DNA from: Salimicrobium flavidum
GTDB lineage: Bacteria; Bacillota; Bacilli; Bacillales; Halobacillaceae
Assembly (NCBI RefSeq): GCF_900156645.1
Contig: NZ_FTOC01000001.1
Coordinates: forward strand, 62,001 to 126,000
Direction: 5' to 3'
Length of the DNA: 64,000 bases
Each line of letters starts with the position of its first letter. Within the stretch, counting starts at the first letter, position 1. A program made the translations under genes and the position numbers. A model generated the notes under the pieces. It did not search any database. It was not told where the DNA came from and was given only the letters and a program-made list of their open reading frames with translations. Positions 48,369 through 58,973 of the stretch are shown one piece after another.

Positions 48369-48518
48369 ATGCGCGTAAACATTACAATGGCTTGCACAGA
48401 AACAGGCGATCGTAACTATATCACTACTAAGAACAAACGTAAAAACCCAGAGCGTCTGGAACTGATGAAGTACAGTCCACGTCAAGGGAAGCACACGTTG
48501 CACCGTGAAACTAAATAA
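48369..48518 (+). CDS. rpmG: 50S ribosomal protein L33 (zinc-independent form)
   Basis: 49 residues, [20 protein letters not shown]... and ...[12 protein letters not shown]. It is too short for most ORF lists. Only one cysteine (C9) is present and the CxxC pairs of the zinc-ribbon form are missing, so it should be the C-minus paralog that can replace the zinc form. The GGAGGGATAAG ribosome binding site and the position before the yqgN ligase gene match Bacillus. It has its own promoter and terminator. Confidence 0.95.
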   Translation: MRVNITMACTETGDRNYITTKNKRKNPERLELMKYSPRQGKHTLHRETK

Positions 48519-48526
48519 TGTACTAC

Positions 48527-48567
48527 AAGCAGATCGCGACATACTTTGTTGCGATCTGTTTTTTTAG
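48527..48567 (+). terminator. Terminator of rpmG
   Basis: CAGATCGC pairs with GCGATCTG around a loop of about 13 nt and is followed by T7. Confidence 0.88.
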
Positions 48568-48614
48568 AATTGCTTTCGTCTCGAACATAACTCTTGCAGG
48601 AAGAAGGTGGATAG

Positions 48615-50142
<1,528 letters not shown>

Positions 50143-50189
50143 TCTGAGAGTGACATTGAACGGATAATGTGGAAGGGAGGAGGAGATGT

Positions 50190-51725
50190 ATGCATATGGA
50201 ACAGCAATATTTTTTCTGGAAGTTGGCATATGATCTCGTCTCCCGACACAACTTTGAAATTGTACACTTACATCTTCAGCACGGAGAGGTTTGGCTTGAA
50301 AAGTCTTCACAAGGGAAAACACATATCATACGTCTTCTGCAGAAAGAATTTAATTGGAGCAATCAAGTAAAGGCTGATATCGATCATATAAACCGTCAAA
50401 TGGAAAAGAACAGAAGGTATTTTTCTGGACGTAAAAAAGAAATGCACGTCATCTATATTGCGCAATATCCTCCGGTAGATGATTTCACTTCTCCTTCAAC
50501 TAAATTGGATTTTAATTTCAATATTGTTTTTCTTTCCGATGACAACAAAGAAAATGGATTGGACGATTTAACCCGGCGTCTTGGTCTTGATGAACCTCTT
50601 ACGATCAATTATAAACTTCCGGATGCACCTATGGAGTATGAATCTACAATCGAATACATGAAACAACAGCTGATTACATATAAAGAAAAGCAGAAACAGC
50701 GGATGAAAGATGTATTTGAGTACGGCAAACCACAGTTAACGTATATATTGTTAATGTTAAATATTATTGTGTTTTACTTTTTGGAGAGTGTCGGAAGTAC
50801 GACGTCGATCAGTACATTGATCGAGTATGGCGCTAAATATAACCCCGGTATCGTGAAAGGAGAATGGTGGAGACTCGTGTCCTCCATGTTTCTTCATATC
50901 GGGGTTTTGCATATTGCTATGAATATGCTCGCGCTTTTTTACCTGGGAAGTGCTGTTGAGCAGATTTACGGGTCCTGGCGATTCTTCATCACCTACTTTC
51001 TTGCTGGGATACTGGGCAGTGGCGCCAGTTTCTATTTTAATGACGCCGTAGCTGCTGGTGCTTCCGGAGCAATTTTTGGATTATTTGGAGCTTTGTTGTA
51101 TTTCGCATGGAGGTACCCTTCTCTTTTCTTCCGGACGATGGGATGGAATCTGATCATATTGGTAGGGATCAATATTGCGTTTGGCATCATGGTTCCACAA
51201 GTTGATAACAGTGGACATATGGGAGGATTGATAGGAGGGTTCATCGCTGCTCAGTTGGTGGATCTGCCTAAGATGAGTCATCGTGTATATCAAGGATCTG
51301 CCCTCCTTCTATATGCGACCCTTCTATTTTCTTTATTATTCTCCGGTATAAGAAGTGAACAGCAAGTTACAGCCGGCGAGATACAGTATTTGCAGGAATT
51401 GAATGAAGAAGAAAGATATGAACAAGTGGTGAGCATGACTGAAGAGAAAGAGGACATAGAAGGGGAATGGGAGGAGGAATGGCTGTTTCAACGTTCTTTT
51501 GCATACCTTCGTACGGGAGAAGAAGAACAGGCTTTTGAAGACTTGGTGAGAGCTGTCGAAATCGACCCCGGGTTCGCCGAAGCTCATTACAATTTGAGTC
51601 TTCTTTATGAACGGCGCGGGGACGAGAGCAATGCTCGTTTCCACAAGGAAAGAGCCGAAGAACTTAACCCTGAATTACAATCAGAGGCACCTGAAGAGCC
51701 TGCTTCCTCTCAGTTGAATGAATAG
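50190..51725 (+). CDS. gluP: Rhomboid intramembrane serine protease GluP, with TPR tail
   Basis: About 511 residues. A soluble N-terminal domain (1-175) is followed by the rhomboid core of about seven helices (180-395), with catalytic Ser in GASGAIFG and His in NSGHMGGLIGG. A C-terminal tetratricopeptide region (about 400-495; EQAFEDLVRAVEIDPGFAEAHYNLS) ends the protein. In B. subtilis YqgP it cleaves membrane proteins and works with FtsH. GGGAGGAGGAG supports ATG 50190 or 50196. Confidence 0.93.
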   Translation: MHMEQQYFFWKLAYDLVSRHNFEIVHLHLQHGEVWLEKSSQGKTHIIRLLQKEFNWSNQVKADIDHINRQMEKNRRYFSGRKKEMHVIYIAQYPPVDDFTSPSTKLDFNFNIVFLSDDNKENGLDDLTRRLGLDEPLTINYKLPDAPMEYESTIEYMKQQLITYKEKQKQRMKDVFEYGKPQLTYILLMLNIIVFYFLESVGSTTSISTLIEYGAKYNPGIVKGEWWRLVSSMFLHIGVLHIAMNMLALFYLGSAVEQIYGSWRFFITYFLAGILGSGASFYFNDAVAAGASGAIFGLFGALLYFAWRYPSLFFRTMGWNLIILVGINIAFGIMVPQVDNSGHMGGLIGGFIAAQLVDLPKMSHRVYQGSALLLYATLLFSLLFSGIRSEQQVTAGEIQYLQELNEEERYEQVVSMTEEKEDIEGEWEEEWLFQRSFAYLRTGEEEQAFEDLVRAVEIDPGFAEAHYNLSLLYERRGDESNARFHKERAEELNPELQSEAPEEPASSQLNE

Positions 51726-51806
51726 CGAATATGAAAGGTCCGTTTCCAGAGGATCTTTCATTTCTTTTATGAGAGAGGATTGATATAATGAATATGGTGA
51801 TGAAAA

Positions 51807-52019
51807 ATGCAAACAATTTATGATATTCAACAGTTCCTGAAGAAATTCGGAACCTTTATTTATGTAGGTGAACGTGAAGCGGATATGCAACTGATGGAAG
51901 ATGAAGTGCAGGAATTGTATAAGTCGCAGTGCATGACCCAGGAGGATTATCAAATGGCGATTCTGCTGCTACGATCTGAAATAGCTCATATGAAGGACCG
52001 TAAGTCAAGGAAGGGGTAA
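51807..52019 (+). CDS. yqgQ: YqgQ family protein (DUF910)
   Basis: 70 residues, all helical, starting MQTIYDIQQFLKKFGTFIYVG, with DYQMAILLLRSEIAHMK near the end. This is the YqgQ family, which sits directly before glcK in Bacillales. The stop is 7 bp before glcK, so co-expression is likely. A nucleic-acid-binding role has been proposed for the fold, but none is proven. Confidence 0.92.
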   Translation: MQTIYDIQQFLKKFGTFIYVGEREADMQLMEDEVQELYKSQCMTQEDYQMAILLLRSEIAHMKDRKSRKG

Positions 52020-52026
52020 ACCGGCT

Positions 52027-52983
52027 ATGGAGAAACAACGATACATTGGGGTGGATATTGGAGGCACGACCGTCAAACTTGCTATTCTGACAACAGAGGG
52101 AAAAATGGTTTATAAGTGGGAAATCCCTACTGTTACTGATGAAGCGGGAAGTGGTATTATCTCGGACGTTGCTGCAACTTTAGAGGAGACGCTTAAGGCT
52201 CTCGATATAGATAAAAGTACGATAAAAGGGATAGGGGTAGGAGCGCCCGGATTCATAGACCAGAATACGGGCTACGTCTATGAAGCGATTAATATCGGGT
52301 GGAAGAATTTCAGTATGGGGGAAGCTCTGTATGATGCTACCGGTCTTCCTGTCTGGGCAGATAATGATGCGAACATTGCAGCACTTGGAGAAAAATGGCT
52401 GGGGGCAGGGAACGGTTGCGAAAGCATGCTCGCAGTCACTCTTGGTACCGGGGTAGGCGGCGGTATCATAGTGAATGAAAAAGTGATTAATGGTGCGAAC
52501 GGCACCGGCGGGGAAATTGGTCATATTACTGTAAAGCCTGACTCCCCTTATTATTGTAATTGTGGAAGGTATGGCTGTCTTGAGACGGAAGCATCGGCTA
52601 CAGCTATTTCTCGTAAAGCGGACGAAGCGAAGGCAGACAGTAATGACACCTGTTTACATTACATAGAAAATCCAAGTGCAAAAGATGTGTTTGAGGGCTA
52701 CGCTCAAAACGATGATGTTTGCCGTAAGATAGTCCATGATGTTTCAGACCAGTTGGGCCTCGCTCTAGCAAACCTGGCAGTTTCCATCAATCCCGAAAAA
52801 ATCATTATAGGCGGAGGCGTGTCGAAAGCCGGGGAATTGCTGTTGTCTCCCCTTAAGGCCTCTTTTGAAAGATATGCTTTACCGAGAGTAAACGAAGTGT
52901 GTGAATTCTCTATTGCTGAGCTGGGTAATGATGCCGGTGTTATAGGAGGAGCCTATCTCGTCAAATCGAAGACTGAAAAATGA
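52027..52983 (+). CDS. glcK: Glucokinase (ROK family)
   Basis: 318 residues. The ATP-binding GVDIGGTTVKLAIL is followed by the ROK signature around GNGCESMLAVTLGTGVGGG and the zinc motif CNCGRYGCLETEAS. It phosphorylates glucose at entry to glycolysis. GGGGTAAACCGGCT precedes ATG 52027. It follows yqgQ, as in B. subtilis. Confidence 0.96.
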   Translation: MEKQRYIGVDIGGTTVKLAILTTEGKMVYKWEIPTVTDEAGSGIISDVAATLEETLKALDIDKSTIKGIGVGAPGFIDQNTGYVYEAINIGWKNFSMGEALYDATGLPVWADNDANIAALGEKWLGAGNGCESMLAVTLGTGVGGGIIVNEKVINGANGTGGEIGHITVKPDSPYYCNCGRYGCLETEASATAISRKADEAKADSNDTCLHYIENPSAKDVFEGYAQNDDVCRKIVHDVSDQLGLALANLAVSINPEKIIIGGGVSKAGELLLSPLKASFERYALPRVNEVCEFSIAELGNDAGVIGGAYLVKSKTEK

Positions 52984-53159
52984 GCCTTTTATAAATGCTT
53001 AATCTTTTCTATTTCGCTTTAAAAAGTGTATAATTACTGCTTAATAAAACTTTTTTATACTCTATTCGTCTATATATATAGAATTGTTTTGTTTCCTGGT
53101 GAAGAGGGGAAATAAAACTACAGTGTCTTTGTTGCTGTTCGTAACGAGGAGGAAAATTA

Positions 53160-55025
53160 ATGAAAGAATTGATAAGGAAAATCCCCTTATTTATTCTTGC
53201 AGCCATTTTGTTCGGTTTCAAAACGTATATAGTTTACCGATTCATATTCGGCATATCCATTGAAAGTGTGTTGCAGGAACTGATTTTGATTCTGAACCCG
53301 CTTGTAAGTGGTTATGTGATTTTTGTAATAAGTATTTGGCTAAAAGAAAAGAATCAGGGTAAGTATTTGAGATTTATGTCTTTGTTAGCAACGCTGGTTC
53401 TTTATGTGAATCTCGTATTTTATCGGAATTTTACCGATTTCATTACACTTCCGGTTTTGTTTCAAGGGAACAATGCAGCTGATCTGACCTCAAGTATTTT
53501 TACGCTTATTCACTTCACGGATGTATTATTATTCATGGATGTAATACTGATTTGGGTGATAAGCAAAAACAAGGACAGCATATTCCAGTTTGAAACCCCT
53601 CAGAAAATTGCCGCTACAGCTGTAATGTTTTTATTACTTGCCACCAATGTCACTTTAGCGGAAGTGGAACGTCCGATGCTGTTCACTCGTACGTTTGATC
53701 GGGAATACCTGGTGAAAAATATCGGGCTATTCAACTATCATGTGTATGATCTGACTATGCAGACAAAGACCAATGCTCAGCGGGTCCTGGCAGATGGAAG
53801 TGAAATACAGGAGATCAAAGATTATATTTCTGAAGAAAAAGAGGGAGATAATGAAGCGGGTCTGTTCGGGGCGGCAAAAGGGAAGAATGTGGTGTTTGTA
53901 AGTGTTGAATCGATGCAAAACTTTGTGCTGGATGAAAAGGTGAACGGAAATGAAATAACTCCTTTTCTGAACGATTTCAAACAGGACGAAGATACGATAT
54001 GGTTTAATAACTTCTATCATCAGACTGCTCAAGGAAAGACTTCGGATTCCGAGTTTCTTGTAGAGACTTCGTTGTATCCGTTGGACCGGGGGGCTGTTTA
54101 TTTCACCCATGCCCAAAATGAATATTACGCTCTTCCGGAAGTATTGAATGAAAAAGATTATACGACTTCTGTCTTTCACGCTAATAACAAAAGTTTCTGG
54201 AACCGGGATGTCATGTACGAGAACCTTGGGTACGATCACTTTTATTCCCAGGAGGATTACGAAGTGACTGAAGAAAATTCATTCGGATGGGGACTCGAAG
54301 ACAAAGCTTTTTATGAACAGTCTATCCCTTACTTGAAAGACCAGGAGCAGCCCTTTTATAGTAAGTTCATTACGCTGACTCATCATTTTCCATTTGAACT
54401 TCCTGAATCGAAAGCTTCCATTGAGAAGCTCGAGACGAATTCAAATACGTTGAATCAATATGTTCAAACTGCTCGCTACACGGATGAATCGCTCGAAGAT
54501 TTCATGGATCAAATGCGGGAAGAAGGTCTTTACGAAGATACGATGTTCGTTTTCATGGGAGACCATTATGGTATAAGTGAATTTCATAATGATGCAATGA
54601 GCGAATTTCTCGGGAAAGAAATCAATGGTTATGAACATATCCAGTTGCAGCAGGTACCTATGATGATTCATATCCCCGGGTCCGGGGAGGGGCAGACTTA
54701 CGATAAAATATCGGGTCAGATTGATATGAAGCCCACCTTGTTGCATTTGCTGGGGATTGAGGAGAAGAATGAACTCAATTTCGGAGAGAATTTGTTCAAT
54801 CAACACAGACAAGATTTCATAGCGCTTCGAGACGGAAGTTTTGTAACAGAAGAATATATTTACACGAAATCCGTCTGTTATAGCAAGGAAAGTGGTCAGC
54901 CGGTAGAAGTTCCTCCGGGCGAACCTTCTCCTTGTGAGCCTTGGAAAGAGAAAGTATCAAAAGAACTCGGTTATTCGGACAATATTATATATGGAGATTT
55001 GTTCAGGTTCTATGATTTTCAATAA
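53160..55025 (+). CDS. Lipoteichoic acid synthase family protein (LtaS/YqgS-type)
   Basis: 621 residues. Five N-terminal membrane helices (about 8-180) are followed by an extracellular sulfatase-like domain (about 215-590). The nucleophile Thr lies in AQGKTSDSEFLVETS, with metal-binding VFVSVESMQNF, FMGDHYGIS and HHFPFELP. It polymerises glycerol phosphate from phosphatidylglycerol. The neighbourhood with glcK matches B. subtilis yqgS. It ends shortly before the exporter genes with a terminator between. Confidence 0.93.
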   Translation: MKELIRKIPLFILAAILFGFKTYIVYRFIFGISIESVLQELILILNPLVSGYVIFVISIWLKEKNQGKYLRFMSLLATLVLYVNLVFYRNFTDFITLPVLFQGNNAADLTSSIFTLIHFTDVLLFMDVILIWVISKNKDSIFQFETPQKIAATAVMFLLLATNVTLAEVERPMLFTRTFDREYLVKNIGLFNYHVYDLTMQTKTNAQRVLADGSEIQEIKDYISEEKEGDNEAGLFGAAKGKNVVFVSVESMQNFVLDEKVNGNEITPFLNDFKQDEDTIWFNNFYHQTAQGKTSDSEFLVETSLYPLDRGAVYFTHAQNEYYALPEVLNEKDYTTSVFHANNKSFWNRDVMYENLGYDHFYSQEDYEVTEENSFGWGLEDKAFYEQSIPYLKDQEQPFYSKFITLTHHFPFELPESKASIEKLETNSNTLNQYVQTARYTDESLEDFMDQMREEGLYEDTMFVFMGDHYGISEFHNDAMSEFLGKEINGYEHIQLQQVPMMIHIPGSGEGQTYDKISGQIDMKPTLLHLLGIEEKNELNFGENLFNQHRQDFIALRDGSFVTEEYIYTKSVCYSKESGQPVEVPPGEPSPCEPWKEKVSKELGYSDNIIYGDLFRFYDFQ

Positions 55026-55032
55026 TAATAGT

Positions 55033-55069
55033 GAAAAGTCGTCCTTATTTATAGGGCGGCTTTCTTTTC
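55033..55069 (+). terminator. Terminator of the LTA synthase gene
   Basis: AAAGTCGTCC pairs with GGGCGGCTTT (two G-T pairs) and is followed by CTTTTC. It lies only 20 bp before the next start codon, so it is probably leaky. Confidence 0.65.
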
Positions 55070-55089
55070 GAAGAGTAGGGAGGGATAGT

Positions 55090-55776
55090 ATGATTGAATT
55101 CAAAAATGTAAGTTATGGGCCTTTGAAGAACATTTCATTATCGGTTGATAAACAGGAGATCGCTATTTTATTCGGTCCTTCGGGTTCGGGAAAAAGTACT
55201 CTTCTCTATCTTTTCAATCGGTTGATAGACCCTGAACAGGGAGAGATTTTTTATAAAGGGAAACCTATCGATGATTTTTCTATTACCGGGCTTCGTCAGA
55301 ATGTGGGTTTATTACTTCAATCTCCTAATCTTTTCCCGGGGAGCGTTCTGGACAATTTGAAGTATGGACCTTCTTTGACTGGCTCCTGGAAGGAAGGGGA
55401 TGAAAAGAGACTGCTGGAATATGTTCAACTTCCTCAGGATCTAAGAGATCGTGACGTGGACCATTTATCCGGAGGTCAGCAGCAGAGGGTTTCACTGGCC
55501 CGGACGCTGGCCAACGAACCCGAGGTGCTGCTTCTGGACGAACCGACTAGTGCACTTGATAATAACACGGCAGAAGAAATTGAGATTGTTTTAAAGGAAC
55601 TTATTGAGGAAAAGGGATTAACAATGGTAATGGTTACTCACCAGTTGGACCAGGTCAGAAGAATGGGCACGAAAGGTATGTTCATGAATGAAGGAACGAT
55701 TCAGGAAACCGGGGGACTTCCTGGAATGTTGGATAATCCAGAAACGCTGGAATTGAAAGAGTATTTAGAAGGATAG
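55090..55776 (+). CDS. ABC transporter ATP-binding protein, FetA-like
   Basis: 228 residues. Walker A is GPSGSGKST, the signature is LSGGQQQR, Walker B is [12 protein letters not shown] and the H-loop lies in VMVTHQLDQV. A long in-frame extension upstream (to 54934) overlaps the previous gene and is rejected; ATG 55090 follows GTAGGGAGGGATA. The partner permease is of the UPF0014 family, so the pair resembles FetAB, which exports iron or other metals in E. coli. Confidence 0.88.
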   Translation: MIEFKNVSYGPLKNISLSVDKQEIAILFGPSGSGKSTLLYLFNRLIDPEQGEIFYKGKPIDDFSITGLRQNVGLLLQSPNLFPGSVLDNLKYGPSLTGSWKEGDEKRLLEYVQLPQDLRDRDVDHLSGGQQQRVSLARTLANEPEVLLLDEPTSALDNNTAEEIEIVLKELIEEKGLTMVMVTHQLDQVRRMGTKGMFMNEGTIQETGGLPGMLDNPETLELKEYLEG

Positions 55777-55788
55777 GGAGGGGAAGGG

Positions 55789-56589
55789 ATGTCTCCGGAA
55801 ATTTCAAATCAATCTTTATTGTTTCTGATTGTTTTTGTCGTAGTTCCTTTATCATTGTCATATTTTTATCAATTAGGAATGAGTAGAAGCATACTGACTT
55901 CTTCAATCAGGGGTACTATACAGCTGTTTGCTATCGGTTATATCCTGACATTTCTTTTCGACTTGAATGCTTACATAGGTATACCTCTTATGATTACAGT
56001 TATGATCATTATAGCAAGCTTTCATGCACGTAAAAAGGGGAGAGACCTCCCATATGTACTTCCAACCCTATTAGCGGGGTTGATTATGATCGAGGTGAGC
56101 GTGCTCTCTCTTTGGCTTCTTTTTGATATGGTGGAGTTTGTTCCTTCTGAAGTGATTCCGATGAGTGGGATGGTCATCGGTAACAGTATGGTAGCTATGG
56201 GGCTTGCGCTTGAAAGGATGAAGACGGAGTTTGCGGAGAATAACGGGCGGATTCTTGCTGCACTGTCCCTAGGCGCTGAGCCGAAACAAGCCTCTCACCT
56301 GATCGTTCAGAGAACGCTGAACGCAGCTCTCATCCCGAATGTCGACCGGATTAAAACTATTGGTCTTGTGCAGCTGCCTGGTATGATGACAGGTTTGATC
56401 TTGGGAGGTGTTGCTCCGATTATGGCTATCAAGTATCAACTGGTCATTTCCCTGAGCATATTTTCATCGGTTTCTTTAAGTGCAATGTTCGTCACGCTTG
56501 TGATGTATAAACATTTCTTTACAAAAGATAAACAAGTCCTTGAGTCTAAAGAAGCTTTCAAGGAATATTCATCCCGTGATAACGCTTGA
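55789..56589 (+). CDS. UPF0014 / FetB-like ABC transporter permease
   Basis: 266 residues with seven or so membrane helices. Family motifs are SIRGTIQLFAIGY (about 38-50), GMVIGNSMVAMGLALERM and VGLVQLPGMMTGLILGG (about 199-216). It lies 12 bp after the ATPase gene and forms the FetAB-type exporter. The substrate in this organism is not known. B. subtilis has no such pair in this position. Confidence 0.9.
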   Translation: MSPEISNQSLLFLIVFVVVPLSLSYFYQLGMSRSILTSSIRGTIQLFAIGYILTFLFDLNAYIGIPLMITVMIIIASFHARKKGRDLPYVLPTLLAGLIMIEVSVLSLWLLFDMVEFVPSEVIPMSGMVIGNSMVAMGLALERMKTEFAENNGRILAALSLGAEPKQASHLIVQRTLNAALIPNVDRIKTIGLVQLPGMMTGLILGGVAPIMAIKYQLVISLSIFSSVSLSAMFVTLVMYKHFFTKDKQVLESKEAFKEYSSRDNA

Positions 56590-56614
56590 GTTCCATCAAA
56601 TTTTTTTTGGAAAT

Positions 56615-56649
56615 TAAAAACCGCTGATGGGAAAATCAGCGGTTTTTCT
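56615..56649 (+). terminator. Terminator shared by the FetAB-like pair and yqgW
   Basis: AAAAACCGCTGAT pairs with ATCAGCGGTTTTT; both strands carry T-runs, fitting the convergent genes. Confidence 0.92.
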
Positions 56650-56813
56650 TATCCGAATATATTGGCATAGATAGTCATTACAGAGAACCACCCAAATACT
56701 AATGCAGAAACCAGAGAAAAAGCTACAGCAAAAAAGTTCTTCGTTTTAATCTCCCTGAATATTGCCATTACGCAAAGAATAGTTACTAGTAATAATAGAA
56801 TAGCTGTTACCAT
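56649..56813 (-). CDS. yqgW: YqgW family small membrane protein (DUF2759)
   Basis: A 54-residue ORF missed by long-ORF filters. Two hydrophobic segments (about 2-19 and 28-50) are separated by a charged REIKTKN loop, with the family-like AFSLVSALVFGWFSVMT in the second. ATG 56813-56811 follows a GGAGGTGCGG ribosome binding site. It is divergent from yqgX, as in Bacillus. The function is unknown. Confidence 0.85.
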   Translation of the reverse strand: MVTAILLLLVTILCVMAIFREIKTKNFFAVAFSLVSALVFGWFSVMTIYANIFG

Positions 56814-56962
56814 ATCCGCACCTCCAAAGTCGATTATATCTGTACCGTCGTACGAGATGTTATACTTATGTAATGAATTTCATTCTTCATTTATTTTATA
56901 GGATTATTGTTCGTTTGTCGAGTTATTCTGAAAGAAAAATATGCTACTGAGGAGGAAGGTTT

Positions 56963-57586
56963 ATGTTGAGGATTTTAAGAATCCCACTCGGACCTTTAGG
57001 TACGAATGGGTACGTCATTTATCAAGACAAAAAAGCGTTAGTCGTCGATCCTGGGGGAGATTTTGAAAAGCTCCACACTTTTTTGAAGGATAAAGAGCTG
57101 GAGGTAGAGGCAATTATATTGACTCATGCTCATTTCGATCATATCGGTGCACTTGAAGCCACCAGAAATCATTACAAGGCTCCGGTTTATCTCCACCTGG
57201 ATGAATCGGACTGGCTGGAGGACCCAGGGAAAAATGGGTCGGAATGGTTCGGAATGGACCCGATTTCTGCTTCAGGTCCCGATTTCATACTGGAGATGGG
57301 GGAACAGAAAATCGGTTCCTTTTCTTTTGAAGCCCGCCATGTCCCTGGTCATTCCCCCGGCAGTGTAGCTCTGGTTTTCAGAAATGAACGATTTACGATC
57401 GCTGGGGATACACTGTTTCGTGGCGGGATTGGGCGTACGGACCTTCCCGGTGGGGATCATGAGCAGTTGCTTGATGCCATTTTGGAAGAATTGCTTACAT
57501 TGAGAGATGATATGAAAATATATCCCGGCCACGGGGATCCTACGACAGTAGGCGAGGAAAGAAAGGCAAACCCATTTTTGACATAA
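56963..57586 (+). CDS. yqgX: Metallo-beta-lactamase fold hydrolase (YqgX, glyoxalase II-like)
   Basis: 207 residues. The metal-binding THAHFDHIGA, HVPGHSPGS, GDTLFRGGIGRTD and PGHGDPT motifs are complete. This subgroup resembles hydroxyacylglutathione hydrolases; in Bacillaceae a bacillithiol-linked role has been suggested. GAGGAGGAAGG precedes ATG 56963. It ends at a bidirectional terminator shared with yqgY. Confidence 0.93.
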   Translation: MLRILRIPLGPLGTNGYVIYQDKKALVVDPGGDFEKLHTFLKDKELEVEAIILTHAHFDHIGALEATRNHYKAPVYLHLDESDWLEDPGKNGSEWFGMDPISASGPDFILEMGEQKIGSFSFEARHVPGHSPGSVALVFRNERFTIAGDTLFRGGIGRTDLPGGDHEQLLDAILEELLTLRDDMKIYPGHGDPTTVGEERKANPFLT

Positions 57587-57632
57587 AAAAACTGTTCCAT
57601 AAGTGTGCTGCACTTATGGAACAGTTTTTTTA
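57585..57632 (+). terminator. Bidirectional terminator between yqgX and yqgY
   Basis: AAAAAACTGTTCCATAAGTG pairs with its perfect complement around a 5-nt loop, giving T-runs on both strands. Confidence 0.93.
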
Positions 57633-57872
57633 GTGACCGAATCCTGGTTGCAAAATGAATGAAGTATAATAAGTGAAACCAATCATAAAGACTGTCAAAT
57701 AAGAGAAAAATATGTAAACATACATACGTTCAGACAGCTTGAGAAAGCCTATTGCAAGGAAAAAGGCAGTTTGAGCCAAAGATATTAATGATGCTTCCAT
57801 CATGTCACCAGCATAGAACATGACAGCGAATATCCCTGTCCAAAAGGCCAGCGTACGAAACATACGATCCAT
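57630..57872 (-). CDS. yqgY: YqgY family small membrane protein (DUF2626)
   Basis: 80 residues, starting MDRMFRTLAFWTGIFAVMFY, with three hydrophobic segments and the C-terminal TYYTSFILQPGFGH. The frame runs a further 63 codons upstream, but ATG 57872 has a GGAGGGGAAG site and the start matches the family. It is a Bacillaceae protein of unknown function, and its stop codon lies within the shared terminator. Confidence 0.93.
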   Translation of the reverse strand: MDRMFRTLAFWTGIFAVMFYAGDMMEASLISLAQTAFFLAIGFLKLSERMYVYIFFSYLTVFMIGFTYYTSFILQPGFGH

Positions 57873-57954
57873 ACTTCTTCCCCTCCTTCGTATTAAACTA
57901 TCATTCATATTATATACGAGAATAAGAAGGATGTAAATAAAGGTTACGTTGTAA

Positions 57955-58317
57955 TTATGGGAATTCATACATGTGTCTGTAACTTTTGAATAATTCTTTG
58001 TAAGTGATATTGTATTCACAGGTAGCCGCATCAGAAATTCTTGTACATGAAACCGAGGCACTTCCGTCTTCGAAAGAGCGTTCGATTGTCAACGGAAAGC
58101 TTTGTGAGGCTTTTATGAAAGGAGACCAGTTGTTGTAAGCAGACTGATAATATTGTTGGATCTGATAGCTGTCCTTCATAGAATTATTCAAATCAAGATT
58201 CAGATGATAAGAGTGAATTAAATAGAAAGAAACAAGGAGGAAAAGTGAACAGAAAGCAAGGACGAAAGGGTAATATATACCCTGTTCATTTTTCAGGAAT
58301 GAAAAATATTTTATCAA
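57955..58317 (-). CDS. comGG: Competence pseudopilin-associated protein ComGG
   Basis: About 120 residues. An NEQGIYYPFVLAFCSLFLLVSFYL segment split over residues 9-32 forms the single membrane helix of a minor pilin-like protein. The start is TTG 58317 behind AAAGGTGGGGG. It overlaps comGF by 32 bp. It is the last gene of the comG operon, needed for DNA binding at the cell surface. Identification rests on position, size and topology. Confidence 0.78.
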   Translation of the reverse strand: MIKYFSFLKNEQGIYYPFVLAFCSLFLLVSFYLIHSYHLNLDLNNSMKDSYQIQQYYQSAYNNWSPFIKASQSFPLTIERSFEDGSASVSCTRISDAATCEYNITYKELFKSYRHMYEFP

Positions 58318-58714
58318 ATCTTCCCCCACCTTTGAAAACGATTTCCGTCTGTACTTCTCCAAACGTATAAGAAAAGTCGATACTATTTACATTATAAAGC
58401 CATACTTCATGTCCTCTACCACTGACCCTACGCCTTACCATATTCTGATACTTCTCTATTGTTATAGTTTCATTTTCACTGTTTATAAGGCTTAATACAT
58501 TACCACCGGCTTCAATGGAAGAGGCAGTGTTCAACTCCTCCTGAATCAGGTATACAAACTGATGATGGGACCAATCTTCGTTCCAATCTTCAGGTCTTAA
58601 GTGATACATGAGCGGTACTAGAATAATAAGTGTGGTCATAAGTACAGTGAGTGATAACAGCACTTCAGCTAACGTAAAACCTTTTCCATGCTCAATCATA
58701 AAAACAGACTTCAT
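58286..58714 (-). CDS. comGF: Competence minor pseudopilin ComGF
   Basis: 142 residues. A prepilin motif KGFTLAEVLLSLTVL follows a short leader (1-12), with cleavage expected after the Gly. The C-terminal half (YNVNSIDFSYTFGEVQTEIVF) resembles ComGF. It overlaps comGE by 23 bp and comGG by 32 bp. It is part of the pseudopilus that pulls DNA through the wall. Confidence 0.85.
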   Translation of the reverse strand: MKSVFMIEHGKGFTLAEVLLSLTVLMTTLIILVPLMYHLRPEDWNEDWSHHQFVYLIQEELNTASSIEAGGNVLSLINSENETITIEKYQNMVRRRVSGRGHEVWLYNVNSIDFSYTFGEVQTEIVFKGGGRFDKIFFIPEK

Positions 58715-58973
58715 AAGGATGTCGTGCCTCCCATGTGGCGCAATACTTTCCCTGATTATAGCTCACAGATACTGGATGTTTATATTCGATTTCTCCGCTT
58801 TCTGAATCCAGCAATATATAGTCGTGTAACTTTACCATAACTTCTCTTTCTGCTTTTAGTTGTTCTATTGAACTTTTCGTTGTCATGAAAGAAGGGAAGA
58901 CAACAGCGCAAAAGATGGTCAATAGAACTAAAGCACCTATAGCTTCCAGAAGGACAAATCCTTTATTGTTGAT
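58692..58973 (-). CDS. comGE: Competence pseudopilin ComGE, apparently lacking an ATG/GTG/TTG start
   Basis: 93 codons from an ATC at 58973-58971. The conceptual N-terminus is (M)NNKGFVLLEAIGALVLL, a clear prepilin motif, followed by about 75 residues ending HPYEVCFYD. No ATG, GTG or TTG lies between the upstream in-frame TAG and the motif; the first ordinary start (TTG 58922) would remove the motif. A GGAG sequence nine bases before the ATC suggests initiation there, coupled to comGD, whose 3' end overlaps by 11 bp. A sequencing or assembly error, or a pseudogene, is the alternative. Confidence 0.7.
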   Translation of the reverse strand: MNNKGFVLLEAIGALVLLTIFCAVVFPSFMTTKSSIEQLKAEREVMVKLHDYILLDSESGEIEYKHPVSVSYNQGKYCATWEARHPYEVCFYD

